From assembly GCA_900543035.1 (NCBI GenBank), contig UQPV01000005.1, positions 11,071 through 75,070 on the forward strand: a stretch of DNA of 64,000 nucleotides. Reading direction: 5' to 3'. This document shows, one piece after another, positions 1 through 8,686 of the stretch. The stretch comes from an uncultured Solobacterium sp. (GTDB lineage: Bacteria; Bacillota_I; Bacilli_A; Erysipelotrichales; Erysipelotrichaceae). The notes below the pieces were generated by a model. That model was given only the letters and a program-made list of their open reading frames with translations, was not told the DNA's origin and did no database searches. The position numbers and the translations under genes are program-made. Numbering within the stretch: the stretch's first letter is position 1; each line of letters starts with the position of its first letter.

Positions 1-52
1 AGCATATCTTCCGCAGATGAACGCATAAAAAAAGATGAAGGTCATCCTCCAT
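1..52 (-). CDS. Possible start of a gene downstream of ftsB (partial)
   Basis: An open frame on the minus strand starts at an ATG (52..50) just after the ftsB stop and runs off the window edge after 17 codons. A second frame starting at 45 is also open. In Bacillus the genes after divIC encode an S1-domain protein, SpoIIE or TilS, but too little is present to recognise any of them. Only the position after ftsB supports it. Confidence 0.25.
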   Translation of the reverse strand, partial: MEDDLHLFLCVHLRKIC

Positions 53-54
53 CC

Positions 55-387
55 TTATTCGCTGTCCTGCGTATTTGTGCTGCTGTCTGAGGAAGGCAGC
101 TTGAACACCTGCTCCCCGTCCTTGCTGACCAGATACTTTCCGCGCACCATGTATTTCAAATATTCCGGATCTTCCAGCTTTTCCTTTTCATCGGACAGAT
201 CCGTGACCTGCTGCTTCAGATCGGCGATCTCGCTTTTATCGCTGGCAATGCCTTCTTTCAGCTGCAGCATCGTCTGCAGTTCCTGTGCGGAACTATAAAG
301 CATACCGGCAGAGAGTCCGGCGAAGATCATGCAGAGCATGACCCTGGCTGACTTTTTCAGCTTAACCTTCTTTTTCCTTGCCGCCAT
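55..387 (-). CDS. divIC: Septum-formation initiator FtsB/DivIC
   Basis: A 110-residue bitopic division protein of the FtsB/DivIC family, which joins FtsL and DivIB/FtsQ in the divisome. The N-terminus is Lys-rich and cytoplasmic (about 1-13), followed by one membrane segment (about 15-33) and a coiled coil (about 35-72). It then has the family hallmark EDPEYLKYMVRGKYLVS and the conserved KDGEQVFKLP. The start has a strong GGAGGG 6 bases upstream. It overlaps the end of yabQ by 26 bases, so the two are probably translated together. The order yabP-yabQ-divIC is the same as in Bacillus subtilis. Confidence 0.9.
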   Translation of the reverse strand: MAARKKKVKLKKSARVMLCMIFAGLSAGMLYSSAQELQTMLQLKEGIASDKSEIADLKQQVTDLSDEKEKLEDPEYLKYMVRGKYLVSKDGEQVFKLPSSDSSTNTQDSE

Positions 388-793
388 CCGGATCCCTCCT
401 TTTCCTTCTTCTGTTCTTTCGGCGTTTGTTCTTTTTAATTATAACAAGTGTACGTGATTTCGCAATACTAAATTGTCGAAATACGCCTCTAATGTAACGC
501 CTTACAATGGTGAACAGATGAAAGAATACGTGGTAGTAAAACCGGTAATAAAACAAGGCGCCTAAAGCAAAGAACAGCATCAGCCAGACATTCATGCAGG
601 CGCCGTTGAGCTGCAATAAAGCAAAGAATAAGACAGCGGTGAACCCCGCATGAAACAGCACTTCGACAAGCGTGGTGGACACGCGTCTCTGCCGGTATTG
701 CGTGAGCACCTGGATCAGGGAAAAGAACAGACCATACAGCCATCCCGCAAGCAGCTGGAACAGGATGGCCTGGATCTGTACTGACAGCAGCAT
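362..793 (-). CDS. yabQ: Spore cortex biosynthesis protein YabQ
   Basis: A 143-residue integral membrane protein with about four hydrophobic segments in the first 95 residues, then a very basic cytoplasmic tail (KKNKRRKNRRRKRR). The N-terminal pattern (short hydrophobic start, then WLYGLFFSL) and its place between yabP and divIC identify it as YabQ. In B. subtilis, YabQ is a mother-cell outer-forespore-membrane protein needed for the spore cortex. Its ATG shares an A with the yabP stop codon (TAATG), so translation is coupled. Sequence divergence is high, so the call leans on synteny. Confidence 0.8.
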   Translation of the reverse strand: MLLSVQIQAILFQLLAGWLYGLFFSLIQVLTQYRQRRVSTTLVEVLFHAGFTAVLFFALLQLNGACMNVWLMLFFALGALFYYRFYYHVFFHLFTIVRRYIRGVFRQFSIAKSRTLVIIKKNKRRKNRRRKRRDPDGGKEKEG

Positions 794-1092
794 TATTTAA
801 ACAGACGGTTGAACAGCGATCCGCGCTCCTGCCCTTTCTTTCCTGACACATAGGTCATGGAGTCGATGCTGCCTTTGATGATCACATCGCCGTGATCTGT
901 ATCCAGCTTGCCCAGCGTCAGATCCTTTCCGCTCACCAACATCCAGCCCAGCGTCGTCTCCAGCAGGAACTCTGAGGAATCGAAGCTGTCGATCTGCTTG
1001 ACGCCGCTGAGCTCCATGCTCTTGCGGTCTTTGATCACGACATTGTGGTACGGGCTTGTCTCAAAACGCAAAGGGTTCTGATGATCTTCCAT
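793..1092 (-). CDS. yabP: Sporulation protein YabP
   Basis: A 99-residue soluble YabP/YqfC-family protein. The features seen are the opening HQNPLRFETSPYHNVVIKDR and the repeated 'DSFDSSEFLLET.. G..L.V.G..L' pattern of the fold. In B. subtilis it acts in the mother cell with YabQ during cortex formation. The ribosome site GGAGGG lies about 7 bases before the ATG. Upstream, a weak sigma-E-like pair (GAATAA, 14 bases, CGTATATT at about 1127-1100) could drive it, but the match is partial and I would not rely on it. Presence of yabP and yabQ argues that the organism sporulates. Confidence 0.82.
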   Translation of the reverse strand: MEDHQNPLRFETSPYHNVVIKDRKSMELSGVKQIDSFDSSEFLLETTLGWMLVSGKDLTLGKLDTDHGDVIIKGSIDSMTYVSGKKGQERGSLFNRLFK

Positions 1093-1205
1093 AAATTCCC
1101 TCCTTCACTTCAATATACGCCCCTCGCTCATGATTATTCCTCAGCGTATAGCGCTCCTTCTGCATTCCTGCTACAATAGAGAAAATGACCATGAGGAGGA
1201 ATTTC

Positions 1206-2114
1206 ATGACAGACAGACCAAAACGGATATTCAAGAGCATCAGCATTTCCATCCTGCTGTATCTGCTGATCTCATTGATCGTATCTTTCGCCATGTTTTC
1301 CATCGCTTATCCCTTTGCGATCAGAACAGGGAACATCGGCGCCGTCACCGCGTTCAGCGAGATCGCCATGCTGGTGAGCATGCTGATCTGCTGGCTGCTG
1401 GTGCGCAGCTTCTTCCAGTCGAAGACAGAGGGCGAGATCCGCTGGAAACCGATCACGCCGATGCCGGCAAAGACCATGATCCGTTATTATATCCTGGGCT
1501 CTGGCGGGATGATGATCCTTTCGATGATCGTCTCCTTGATCTCGCTGCTCTTGCCCCGCGCCTTCTCCACGCCGGATTTCTCTCCTACCGCCGATCCGCT
1601 GAGCAACATCCTGCTGGTGTTCACATCGGTCATCGCTGCTCCGCTGTTTGAGGAATACTTGTTTCGCGGCGTCTGCATGATGGGACTGAAGCGGTATGGA
1701 AACGGCTTTTCCATCCTGGTCACTTCGTTCCTCTTCGCACTCATGCATGGGAACATCCCGCAGGCCGTGCCGATCTTCTTCTTCAGCCTGATCTTATGTT
1801 ATGCGGACATCCGCACGGGATCGCTGCTGCCGGGGCTGATCTTCCACATCGTGAACAATGCCGTTGCCCAGATGACCCTGTTCATCGCTCAGGAAAGCGT
1901 CTTGATCCTGCTCGCTCTGCTCATGCTGATCGCGATGATCGCCGCCGTGGTGCTCTTCATCCTCGAGCTGAAGCAGAAGGCACGTTACCGCGCCGAACTG
2001 ATCGGTCCATATGATTTTCATTTCAGCGCGTTCTTCAACAACTGGGCAAGCATCACCCTGCTCGTCGTGCTGATCATCTCCATGGCGCTCAACGTCATCG
2101 CTTCGCTCGTCTAG
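1206..2114 (+). CDS. CPBP (CAAX/Abi) family intramembrane protease
   Basis: A 302-residue polytopic membrane protein of the CPBP family (Abi domain, Rce1-like glutamic-type proteases). The family motifs are all present: EEYLFRG (glutamate pair plus Arg, about residue 145), HGN after 'SFLFALM' (about 174) and HIVNN (about 210). Around the core are about eight membrane segments. The chosen ATG has AGGAGGA 5 bases upstream; an earlier in-frame ATG at 1185 has no ribosome site. A TACAAT -10 box lies at 1172-1177. The natural substrate cannot be read from sequence; relatives process prenylated proteins, bacteriocins or signalling peptides. Confidence 0.82.
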   Translation: MTDRPKRIFKSISISILLYLLISLIVSFAMFSIAYPFAIRTGNIGAVTAFSEIAMLVSMLICWLLVRSFFQSKTEGEIRWKPITPMPAKTMIRYYILGSGGMMILSMIVSLISLLLPRAFSTPDFSPTADPLSNILLVFTSVIAAPLFEEYLFRGVCMMGLKRYGNGFSILVTSFLFALMHGNIPQAVPIFFFSLILCYADIRTGSLLPGLIFHIVNNAVAQMTLFIAQESVLILLALLMLIAMIAAVVLFILELKQKARYRAELIGPYDFHFSAFFNNWASITLLVVLIISMALNVIASLV

Positions 2115-2133
2115 CCGGTCTCCGGCTTTTTTT
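2113..2133 (+). terminator. Intrinsic terminator after the CPBP gene
   Basis: The stem AGCCGG/CCGGCT with a 3-base loop is followed by a run of seven T. It begins inside the CPBP stop codon. Confidence 0.85.
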
Positions 2134-2183
2134 CTGCCTTTTGCCTGCGCATGGACTGTGATAAAATGAATCCGGTGATGAAG

Positions 2184-3461
2184 ATGAGAGAACCTCTGGC
2201 ATATCGGATGCGTCCGCAGACATTGGACGAGATCATCGGGCAGCAGCATCTGCTGTCCGCAGACGGCGTGCTGCGGCGCTGTGCGGAAAAGAAGACATTG
2301 TTTTCCATGATCTTCTATGGTCCACCTGGCATCGGCAAGACGACGCTGGCCATGGTATTGGCCAATGAGGCCGGCCTGCCATACCGGCTGTTCAACGCCG
2401 TCAACGGATCCAAGAAAGACCTGGACGCGCTCTTTGCGGAAGCGCGGCTGTACCCCGGTCTGGTCGTCATCATCGATGAGGTCCACCGGCTGAACAAGGA
2501 CAAACAGGATCTGCTGCTGCCGCATGTGGAAAACGGGAACATCACGATGATCGGCGCGACGACCGCCAATCCGCTCCACAGCATCAATCCGGCCATCCGC
2601 TCCCGCTGTCATCTCTTTGCCTTGAAGGCACTGTGCGAAGAGGATATCCTGCAGGCGCTCAGGCATGCGCTGGATCATGAGCGCGGCTTCGGCGGCAGGC
2701 TGCAGGCAGATGAGGATGCGCTGCGGTTCATCGCTGAGCGTTCCAACGGCGATGTGCGCTATGCGCTGAACCTGCTCGAGCTGGCCAGCGTGCTGAGCGA
2801 AGATGACCGGATCACACGCGCGCTGCTCGATCACTGCCAGATCGTCCCGAACCAGCGTACCTCCAAGGAAGGGGACGGCCATTATGACTTGCTCAGCGCT
2901 TTCCAGAAGTCCATCCGCGGCAGCGATGTCGACGCGGCGTTGTATTATCTGGCGCTGTTCCTGGATTCCCAGGATCTGGAATCATTGGAGCGCCGTCTGC
3001 TGGTCATCGCTTATGAGGATATCGGCCTGGGCAATCCGGCCGCTGTCGCTCGGACGATCCAGGCCATCGACGCGGCGCGGCACATCGGCATGCCGGAAGC
3101 CCGCATCCCGCTGAGCATGGCCGTCATCGACCTCGCGCTGTCCCCCAAATCCAGATCTGCGGAGAGCGCCATCGACGCCGCCGCCCAGGCAGCCCGCGCC
3201 AAGGCATGCCAGATGCCGGATTATCTGAAATACACGCCGACAGCGCTGCACGAAGAAGACCGCTATGATTATGGCATGTCTGCCATATGGCCTTATATCC
3301 AGTATCTGCCGGATGAGCTCAAGGATGTGCGCTTCTATTCCCCGGGAAATCAGGGAAAATATGAAAAAGCGCTGGCAGAGAACCTGCGCAAGCTGAACGC
3401 GCATCCGCGGACATCTGCCCTGCGGCAGCTCAAGCAGCGTTTCCGCAAACAAAAAGACTGA
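2184..3461 (+). CDS. rarA: Replication-associated recombination protein A (RarA/MgsA)
   Basis: A 425-residue AAA+ ATPase of the RarA/MgsA/WRNIP1 family, related to clamp-loader subunits and acting at stalled replication forks. Seen: the opening EPLAYRMRPQTLDEIIGQQHL, Walker A GPPGIGKTT, Walker B VVIIDEVHRL, a sensor-1 region IGATTANP and the C-terminal tetramerisation domain. Four in-frame ATGs exist (2151, 2166, 2178, 2184). I chose 2184 because GGTGA lies 5 bases before it and because family members start at this point. An extended -10 (TG at 2157-2158, GATAAA at 2160-2165) would start the RNA only about 12 bases upstream. Confidence 0.92.
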   Translation: MREPLAYRMRPQTLDEIIGQQHLLSADGVLRRCAEKKTLFSMIFYGPPGIGKTTLAMVLANEAGLPYRLFNAVNGSKKDLDALFAEARLYPGLVVIIDEVHRLNKDKQDLLLPHVENGNITMIGATTANPLHSINPAIRSRCHLFALKALCEEDILQALRHALDHERGFGGRLQADEDALRFIAERSNGDVRYALNLLELASVLSEDDRITRALLDHCQIVPNQRTSKEGDGHYDLLSAFQKSIRGSDVDAALYYLALFLDSQDLESLERRLLVIAYEDIGLGNPAAVARTIQAIDAARHIGMPEARIPLSMAVIDLALSPKSRSAESAIDAAAQAARAKACQMPDYLKYTPTALHEEDRYDYGMSAIWPYIQYLPDELKDVRFYSPGNQGKYEKALAENLRKLNAHPRTSALRQLKQRFRKQKD

Positions 3462-3473
3462 TCGCTCAGTCTT
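3449..3473 (-). terminator. Shared terminator containing the rarA and cutC stop codons
   Basis: The 8-bp inverted repeat AAGACTGA/TCAGTCTT has a 4-base loop. The stop codons of both convergent genes (3459-3461 plus; 3468-3466 minus) are part of the stem. The T-run is on the minus strand, so it mainly serves cutC and sits inside the rarA coding end. Confidence 0.72.
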
Positions 3474-4215
3474 CCTGCACTGCCTGCACCAGGCTGCGCA
3501 CCAATGTTTCACTGACCACATCATGATCGCATCGATGCGGGCCGTTCAGATAAGCATAGCTGACCGGTCCTTTTTCTGTCGTCGGATCGCATCGATGATC
3601 CTTGCATGAGGAATGCACCTGCCAGATCCCGGTCTGTTCCATGAGCGAACGGGCATTCTCCGCATTGACCCCGCTGCCGGCGAGGATCTCGATCTCTTTG
3701 CCGAAGCGCTCCTGCAGCGTGCGGATCAGCTCTGCCCCCTGCACGGCCTTGGCCTGCTGGCCGCTGGTCAGCAATCGGTCAGCGCCGCACTGGATCAGCG
3801 TCTGCATCGCAGCAAACGGATCTTCACAGACATCAAAGGCGCGGTGGAATACCGCCTCTTTGCCAAAGGAGTGGATCAGTCCGCACATGGCAGCCGTGTC
3901 CTCTGCGGCCACGCGGCCGTGTTCATCCAGAAAGCCGAAGGCGATGCCGTCTGCGCCTTCCTGAAGCAATATGCGCGCATCATCCATCATGATCTGTACA
4001 TCTGCCTCATCATAACAGAAGCCCGCGGCGCGCGGACGCACCATGCAGATGATCTTCAGGCTGGTCTCCTGTTTGGCCCGGCGAAGCGCGGCGACGCTCG
4101 GGGTGAGCCCGCCTACGCTCAGCGCGCTGTTCAGCTCCGCTCGCTGTGCCCCGCCGCGGTATGCCGCCAGGCAGTCCTGATAGCTTCCGGCACAGACTTC
4201 TATTATCCTCTTCAT
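3466..4215 (-). CDS. cutC: CutC family TIM-barrel protein
   Basis: A 249-residue protein of the CutC family, named for a proposed but disputed role in copper homeostasis. It opens with IEVCAGSYQDCLAAYRGGAQRAEL, continues with the family pattern GGLTPS and MVRPRAAGFCYDEADVQIM, and has the barrel motif HRAFDVCEDP. AGGAGG lies about 8 bases before the ATG. It is the last gene of an operon and starts 10 bases after a glycosylasparaginase. The pairing suggests a role in glycan or amino-sugar metabolism, but this is inference from context only. Confidence 0.88.
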   Translation of the reverse strand: MKRIIEVCAGSYQDCLAAYRGGAQRAELNSALSVGGLTPSVAALRRAKQETSLKIICMVRPRAAGFCYDEADVQIMMDDARILLQEGADGIAFGFLDEHGRVAAEDTAAMCGLIHSFGKEAVFHRAFDVCEDPFAAMQTLIQCGADRLLTSGQQAKAVQGAELIRTLQERFGKEIEILAGSGVNAENARSLMEQTGIWQVHSSCKDHRCDPTTEKGPVSYAYLNGPHRCDHDVVSETLVRSLVQAVQED

Positions 4216-4225
4216 GTCCTTCCTC

Positions 4226-5152
4226 CTATTCCTGCGGATGGGCGCTCAGCCAGGCCGCATCCGCCTGTTTGATCTGCAGCTTTCCTCGTGCATCGCGTTT
4301 GGCCAGCCAGACGATGGCTGGCTGTGATTCGCTGGCCGTGACAAAGGAAAACGTGTCGATATTGGTGCTGATGCCCCACTCTCCCTGCGCATTCATGGCG
4401 ATCAGCGACATGTCGCCTGCACTGCCTCTTCGCCGGCGCAGGTCATGGTCAAAGTCCATCACGGCCTGTTCGCATGCCTGCATGGGCGTCAGGCCCTGCT
4501 TCATCAGCCGGACGATCTCATAAGAGACACAGCCCTTCATGACCTCTTCGCCCAATCCGGTCGCGCAGGCACAGCCGACCTCGGAGTCCGCATAAAACCC
4601 GCTGCCGGCGATCGGGGAATCGCCGACACGCCCGGGATGCTTCATGAACAGGCCGCTGGTCGATGTGCCCGCGCACATGCTGCCACAGTGATCCAGGGCG
4701 ATCATGCACACCGTATCATGCCCCGCATACGCCTGCAGCGGCTGTTCCTGCCGCTGACGCATATAACGCGCCCGTGCCGCCTCACTGAGCATGTTGCGGC
4801 GGGCAAAGCCATGTTTGTGCGCATAGAGCTCGGCGCCGCTGCCGACCAGAAAATTATTCAGCGGCTCGCGGGAAAGACGGCGCGCGATCGCAAAGGGACT
4901 GGCGAAGTCATGAATGCCGCCGACCGCCCCGATCGACAAGCTGTCTCCGTCCATGAACCCGGCGTCCAGTTCCACCTGCATCTGCGCATTGGGCAGGCCG
5001 CCATACCCGACACTGGTGTACTCTTCCCGCTCCTCCACCATGCGGATCGCGCTTTCCAGCGCGTCTGCCGCGCAGCTGCCCTCCGCAAGCATTTCCTTTC
5101 CCCGGCTGACGCCGTCCAGCGCCATGCGCCAGGTCGCGATCATTGCATACAT
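4226..5152 (-). CDS. Glycosylasparaginase, N4-(beta-N-acetylglucosaminyl)-L-asparaginase
   Basis: A 308-residue Ntn-hydrolase that splits the GlcNAc-Asn linkage left after N-glycoprotein degradation. Family motifs seen: the self-cleavage site and nucleophile in GHDTVCMIALD (Thr147), GTSTSGL, PGRVGDSPIAGSGFYAD and ATGLGE. The usual Gly after the nucleophile motif (DTIG) is Cys here. The start is set by AAGGAG 8-9 bases before the ATG at 5152; the frame is open further upstream but without a ribosome site. No signal peptide is evident, so it should act in the cytoplasm on imported Asn-GlcNAc. It follows a heterodimeric ABC exporter pair by 13 bases. Confidence 0.88.
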   Translation of the reverse strand: MYAMIATWRMALDGVSRGKEMLAEGSCAADALESAIRMVEEREEYTSVGYGGLPNAQMQVELDAGFMDGDSLSIGAVGGIHDFASPFAIARRLSREPLNNFLVGSGAELYAHKHGFARRNMLSEAARARYMRQRQEQPLQAYAGHDTVCMIALDHCGSMCAGTSTSGLFMKHPGRVGDSPIAGSGFYADSEVGCACATGLGEEVMKGCVSYEIVRLMKQGLTPMQACEQAVMDFDHDLRRRRGSAGDMSLIAMNAQGEWGISTNIDTFSFVTASESQPAIVWLAKRDARGKLQIKQADAAWLSAHPQE

Positions 5153-5165
5153 CCTGATTTCTCCT

Positions 5166-6887
5166 TTATGTAAACTGACTGTTGAACAGCTCGGCATAAG
5201 CGCCGCCTGCCTGCAGCAGCGCTTCATGTGTCCCCTGTTCGACGATGTCTCCCTGCTCCATCACCAGGATCAGATCAGCGTCGGTGATGGTGGAGAGACG
5301 ATGTGCGATGATGAAGCTCGTCCTGCCCTTCATGAGCAGCTCCATGGCCTGGTTGACGTGACGCTCGCTGAGCGTGTCTATGCTGCTGGTGGCTTCATCG
5401 AGGATGAGCATGCGCGGATCCATGAGCAGCACCCGGGTGATGGCCAGCAGCTGCCGCTGTCCCTGGGAAAGCATGTCGCTGTCCGCGCGGATCAGCGATT
5501 CATAGCCCTTGTCCAGCCGCCGGATGAATTCATGCGCACCGCTTCGCCGTGCCGCTTCTTCGATCTCGCGGCGGCTGGCTTCTGGTTTGCCGAATGCGAT
5601 GTTCTCCGCGATCGTGCCCTCGAACAGACAAGTATCTTGCAATACCATGCCGAATTGACGGCGCAGGGAATCCCGAGTGCAGCGGCGGATATCCTGATCA
5701 TCGATCAGGATCTGGCCGCCCTCGATCTCATAAAAGCGCATGAGCAGGTTGACCAGCGTCGTCTTTCCTGCACCGGTGCGGCCGACGATGGCGACCCGGC
5801 TGCCGGCAGGGACATGCAGCGTGATGTCCTTCATCAGCGGCTGCCCCGGCTCATAGCCGAAACGCACATGGAGGAAATCGACACGTCCTTCCCTGACCTG
5901 CAGCACTTGTTCTCCATCCGCATCCTCCTGCGGCTCATCGAGGAGGTCAAACACACGCTGCGCGCTGGATACCGCGCTCTGCAGCTGGGTCATGACGCCG
6001 GAGATCTCCGTGAACGGCTTGGAAAACAAATTGGAATACATCAGAAAGCTGGAAATGCTGCCGATGGTGATCTGACCAGCCAGCGCCAGCAGCGCGCCGG
6101 CGCCGCCGACGGCCGCATAAGCCGTGTTCATCACGAAGCGGGTGCTCGGATTGGCCAGGGAACCATAGAACTGCGCCTTGACGCCGGCATCATAAAGCTG
6201 CGCGTCATACTGCTCAAACTGGCGGACCGCCTCTTCTTCATAGCCATACGCCTTGAGCGTGCGGATCCCGCTGAGCATTTCCTCCCCATAGCCATTGAGA
6301 CGGCCGAGCACATTGGCCTGCGCACGGAAGTATCGTCCGGTGCGCACGGCGATGATCCGGGCGACCAGGTAAGTAAACGGCGCAGACACGGTCACGATCA
6401 GCGCCATGATCCAGTTGATCCGCAACATGAACACCAGCGTCAGCACGATGGTGGCCGCACCGCTGAGCATGGTGGAAAGCCCCTGCAGAAAGCCGTCGCT
6501 GATGAAATCGATGTCATTGATAAACCGGGAGATGAGATCCCCGCGGGCATGGCGGTCATAGAAGGAGACCGGCAGCTTCTCCATCTTCGCCTCCAGCTGA
6601 CGGCGCAGCACGCAGCTGCTGACAAACGCGATGCGGTTGGACGCATACATCATGCCCCAGTTGAACAGTGAATACGACAGATACAACGCGGCCAGCAGCA
6701 CCAGCTCCCGCATCACCGCATGAAGTGCCGTGCCTGAGGTGATGCCGTCGATGATGCGGCCGATGAGCAATGGCGCGATGACGCTGAACAGCACGGAGAT
6801 GAAGGCGCACAGCAGCGAGATCAACAGCCAGAAGCGGAACTGCCAGAGAAACCTGAGCAGACGCCGGAGGGCATGGGATTCGTTCAT
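5166..6887 (-). CDS. ABC exporter subunit, catalytic NBD partner
   Basis: A 573-residue half-transporter (six-helix exporter domain about 1-310, then an ATPase domain). Walker A is GRTGAGKTT, Walker B LILDEATSSID has the catalytic Glu, and the switch motif IIAHRLST has its His. Its signature reads LSQGQ instead of LSGGQ. It overlaps the upstream ABC gene by ATGA. The partner has a degenerate Walker B and H-loop, so the two form a heterodimer with one consensus and one degenerate ATP site, as in TM287/288-type exporters. Substrate unknown; multidrug, lipid and peptide exporters all share this layout. Confidence 0.9.
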   Translation of the reverse strand: MNESHALRRLLRFLWQFRFWLLISLLCAFISVLFSVIAPLLIGRIIDGITSGTALHAVMRELVLLAALYLSYSLFNWGMMYASNRIAFVSSCVLRRQLEAKMEKLPVSFYDRHARGDLISRFINDIDFISDGFLQGLSTMLSGAATIVLTLVFMLRINWIMALIVTVSAPFTYLVARIIAVRTGRYFRAQANVLGRLNGYGEEMLSGIRTLKAYGYEEEAVRQFEQYDAQLYDAGVKAQFYGSLANPSTRFVMNTAYAAVGGAGALLALAGQITIGSISSFLMYSNLFSKPFTEISGVMTQLQSAVSSAQRVFDLLDEPQEDADGEQVLQVREGRVDFLHVRFGYEPGQPLMKDITLHVPAGSRVAIVGRTGAGKTTLVNLLMRFYEIEGGQILIDDQDIRRCTRDSLRRQFGMVLQDTCLFEGTIAENIAFGKPEASRREIEEAARRSGAHEFIRRLDKGYESLIRADSDMLSQGQRQLLAITRVLLMDPRMLILDEATSSIDTLSERHVNQAMELLMKGRTSFIIAHRLSTITDADLILVMEQGDIVEQGTHEALLQAGGAYAELFNSQFT

Positions 6888-8614
6888 GCGCTCACCCCCT
6901 CTCTGGAAACACCTTGTGTCTGACAGATGCCGCGGTAGACCGCGCAGTCATCATAGAGCCGCGCATGGGTGTCAAAGCCGACGCAGACGCCGTCCTGCAT
7001 GACCAGGATGCGGTCGCAGGCACACAGCGTGCCAGCGCGCTGTGACACGATCAGTCTGGTCGTCTGCGGAAATGCTTCACGCAGCCCTTTGCGCAGCGCC
7101 GCATCCGTGCGGAAATCCAGCGCGCTGCTGGCATCATCCAAGATGAGGATGCGCGGATCACGGATCAATGCGCGCGCGATGCACAGCCGCTGACGCTGTC
7201 CGCCGGAGAGGTTGGCCCCGCCTCTTTCGATCTGCTCATCCAGCTGATGCGGCAGCGCCCGCACGAACGATCCGGCCTGTGCCAGATCTAACGCCCGCCA
7301 TACCTGCTCATCGTCACAGCGAGGCAGGCCAAAGCACACATTATCCCGCACGCTGCCATAAAACAGCTCGCATGTCTGTGGAACACTGACGACATGGCGA
7401 TGCAGATCCTTTGCCTGGATGGTCCGCACATCCTGTCCATAGAGCAATACGCTGCCTGACTGCGTGTCATAGGCACGCTCGATCAAATGGATCAGCGTGC
7501 TCTTGCCTGCGCCGGTCCCGCCGATGATGCCGATCGTCTCTTGTTCGCGGATGACGAGATCCACATCCCGCACGGCAGGCTCACCGCTGCCATAGGAGAA
7601 GGTCACCTGCGAAAAGCGCACGGCCTCCTCTGAGACGGGAAAGCGCATCGGCTCACTGCCCGGGACCATGGACGGCTCATGCTCAAGCACCTCGTTGACC
7701 CGCTGCGCAGAGGTCGCGGCCCTGGTGAAGATCACGATCAGATTGCTCATGGCGACCAGCGCCGTGAGGATCGATCCGGCATAGTTGATGAACGCCACGA
7801 TGACCCCCGGCTCGATCGTTCCCACCTGGATCTGCAGCACGCCCTGATAGAGCAGGATGACGATGGCGCCGTTGAGCACGATGGCCGTCAGTGGATTGAG
7901 CAAGGCAGACAGACGGGTGATGCGCATCATCTGCCGCTGCAGATCATCGATGTGCGCCTCTGCTTTTTCCCGCTCACGGCGCTGGGTGACGAAGGCGCGG
8001 ATGACGCGGATGCCGGCAAACTGATCCTGCAGCACGGCCGCAAACTGATCGAGCTTCTGCTGATAGATCTGGTAAAGCGGCGTGGACAGGCGGATGAAGC
8101 CATACAGGATCAGCGCGATGAACGGCACGGTGGCAGCCAGGATCAGTGAAAGGCGGAAATCGAGGATCATGGCCATGACGATCGCGCCGATGATGATGAA
8201 CGGCGCACGGACGACCAGACGGATGAGCATGGCGACCGCCAGCTGCAGCTGATTGACATCATTGCCGATGCGGTTGATCAGCGAGGTCGTGGTGAAATGA
8301 TCGATATCCTGATGAGAGAATTGCTGGATATGCCTGAACAGCAGATTGCGCATATCGGTGCCGAACCCCTGCGAGGCCAAGGCCGCATTGTACTGGCAGA
8401 CCATGGAAAAGCCAAAGCCTGCAAGCACCATCAGCAGCATGAGCAGGCTCAGCCAGTGCACGACATGAAGATCGCGGCGGACCACGCCGTCATTGATCAT
8501 ATATGCCATGATGGTGGGCAGGATCAGTTCGAGCACTGCCTCCATCAGCTTGCAGAAGGGACCGAGCGTGCACTGCACACGGTAAGGTTTGAGGTATTTG
8601 ACCAGCTTTCTCAT
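6884..8614 (-). CDS. ABC exporter subunit, degenerate-site NBD partner
   Basis: A 576-residue half-transporter with an N-terminal six-helix domain and a C-terminal ATPase domain. Walker A GGTGAGKST and the signature LSGGQRQR are intact. Walker B ends in DD (LILDDASSALD) instead of DE, and the switch His is replaced by Gln (LIVSQRAGTL). These changes and the LSQGQ signature of the next subunit fall in the same composite ATP site. The start at 8614 has AGGTG 5 bases upstream. A TATAAT at 8678..8673 probably starts the operon: ABC, ABC, glycosylasparaginase, cutC. Confidence 0.9.
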   Translation of the reverse strand: MRKLVKYLKPYRVQCTLGPFCKLMEAVLELILPTIMAYMINDGVVRRDLHVVHWLSLLMLLMVLAGFGFSMVCQYNAALASQGFGTDMRNLLFRHIQQFSHQDIDHFTTTSLINRIGNDVNQLQLAVAMLIRLVVRAPFIIIGAIVMAMILDFRLSLILAATVPFIALILYGFIRLSTPLYQIYQQKLDQFAAVLQDQFAGIRVIRAFVTQRREREKAEAHIDDLQRQMMRITRLSALLNPLTAIVLNGAIVILLYQGVLQIQVGTIEPGVIVAFINYAGSILTALVAMSNLIVIFTRAATSAQRVNEVLEHEPSMVPGSEPMRFPVSEEAVRFSQVTFSYGSGEPAVRDVDLVIREQETIGIIGGTGAGKSTLIHLIERAYDTQSGSVLLYGQDVRTIQAKDLHRHVVSVPQTCELFYGSVRDNVCFGLPRCDDEQVWRALDLAQAGSFVRALPHQLDEQIERGGANLSGGQRQRLCIARALIRDPRILILDDASSALDFRTDAALRKGLREAFPQTTRLIVSQRAGTLCACDRILVMQDGVCVGFDTHARLYDDCAVYRGICQTQGVSREGVSA

Positions 8615-8632
8615 TACATCACCTGTCTCTGA

Positions 8633-8659
8633 CAAAGAAAAGGCCCATCTGGCACGGGC
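8633..8659 (-). terminator. Weak hairpin between kinase gene and ABC operon
   Basis: A 4-bp GC stem (GCCC/GGGC) with a 9-base loop is followed by TTTTCTTT. It lies after the probable -10 at 8678..8673, so it could end the upstream regulatory operon or act as a leaky attenuator in the ABC leader. Confidence 0.35.
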
Positions 8660-8686
8660 ATTCTACTTATTTATTATAATCCAATT

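Noticed and set aside
1061..1303. An 80-codon minus-strand frame upstream of yabP
   Set aside because: It overlaps the CPBP gene start and both promoters, and shows no ribosome site or known domain such as the S4 protein YabO expected there.
4914..6671. A 585-codon plus-strand open frame
   Set aside because: It is antisense to the ABC exporter and glycosylasparaginase genes, which have clear motifs; it has no domain, and long antisense frames are common in this GC range.
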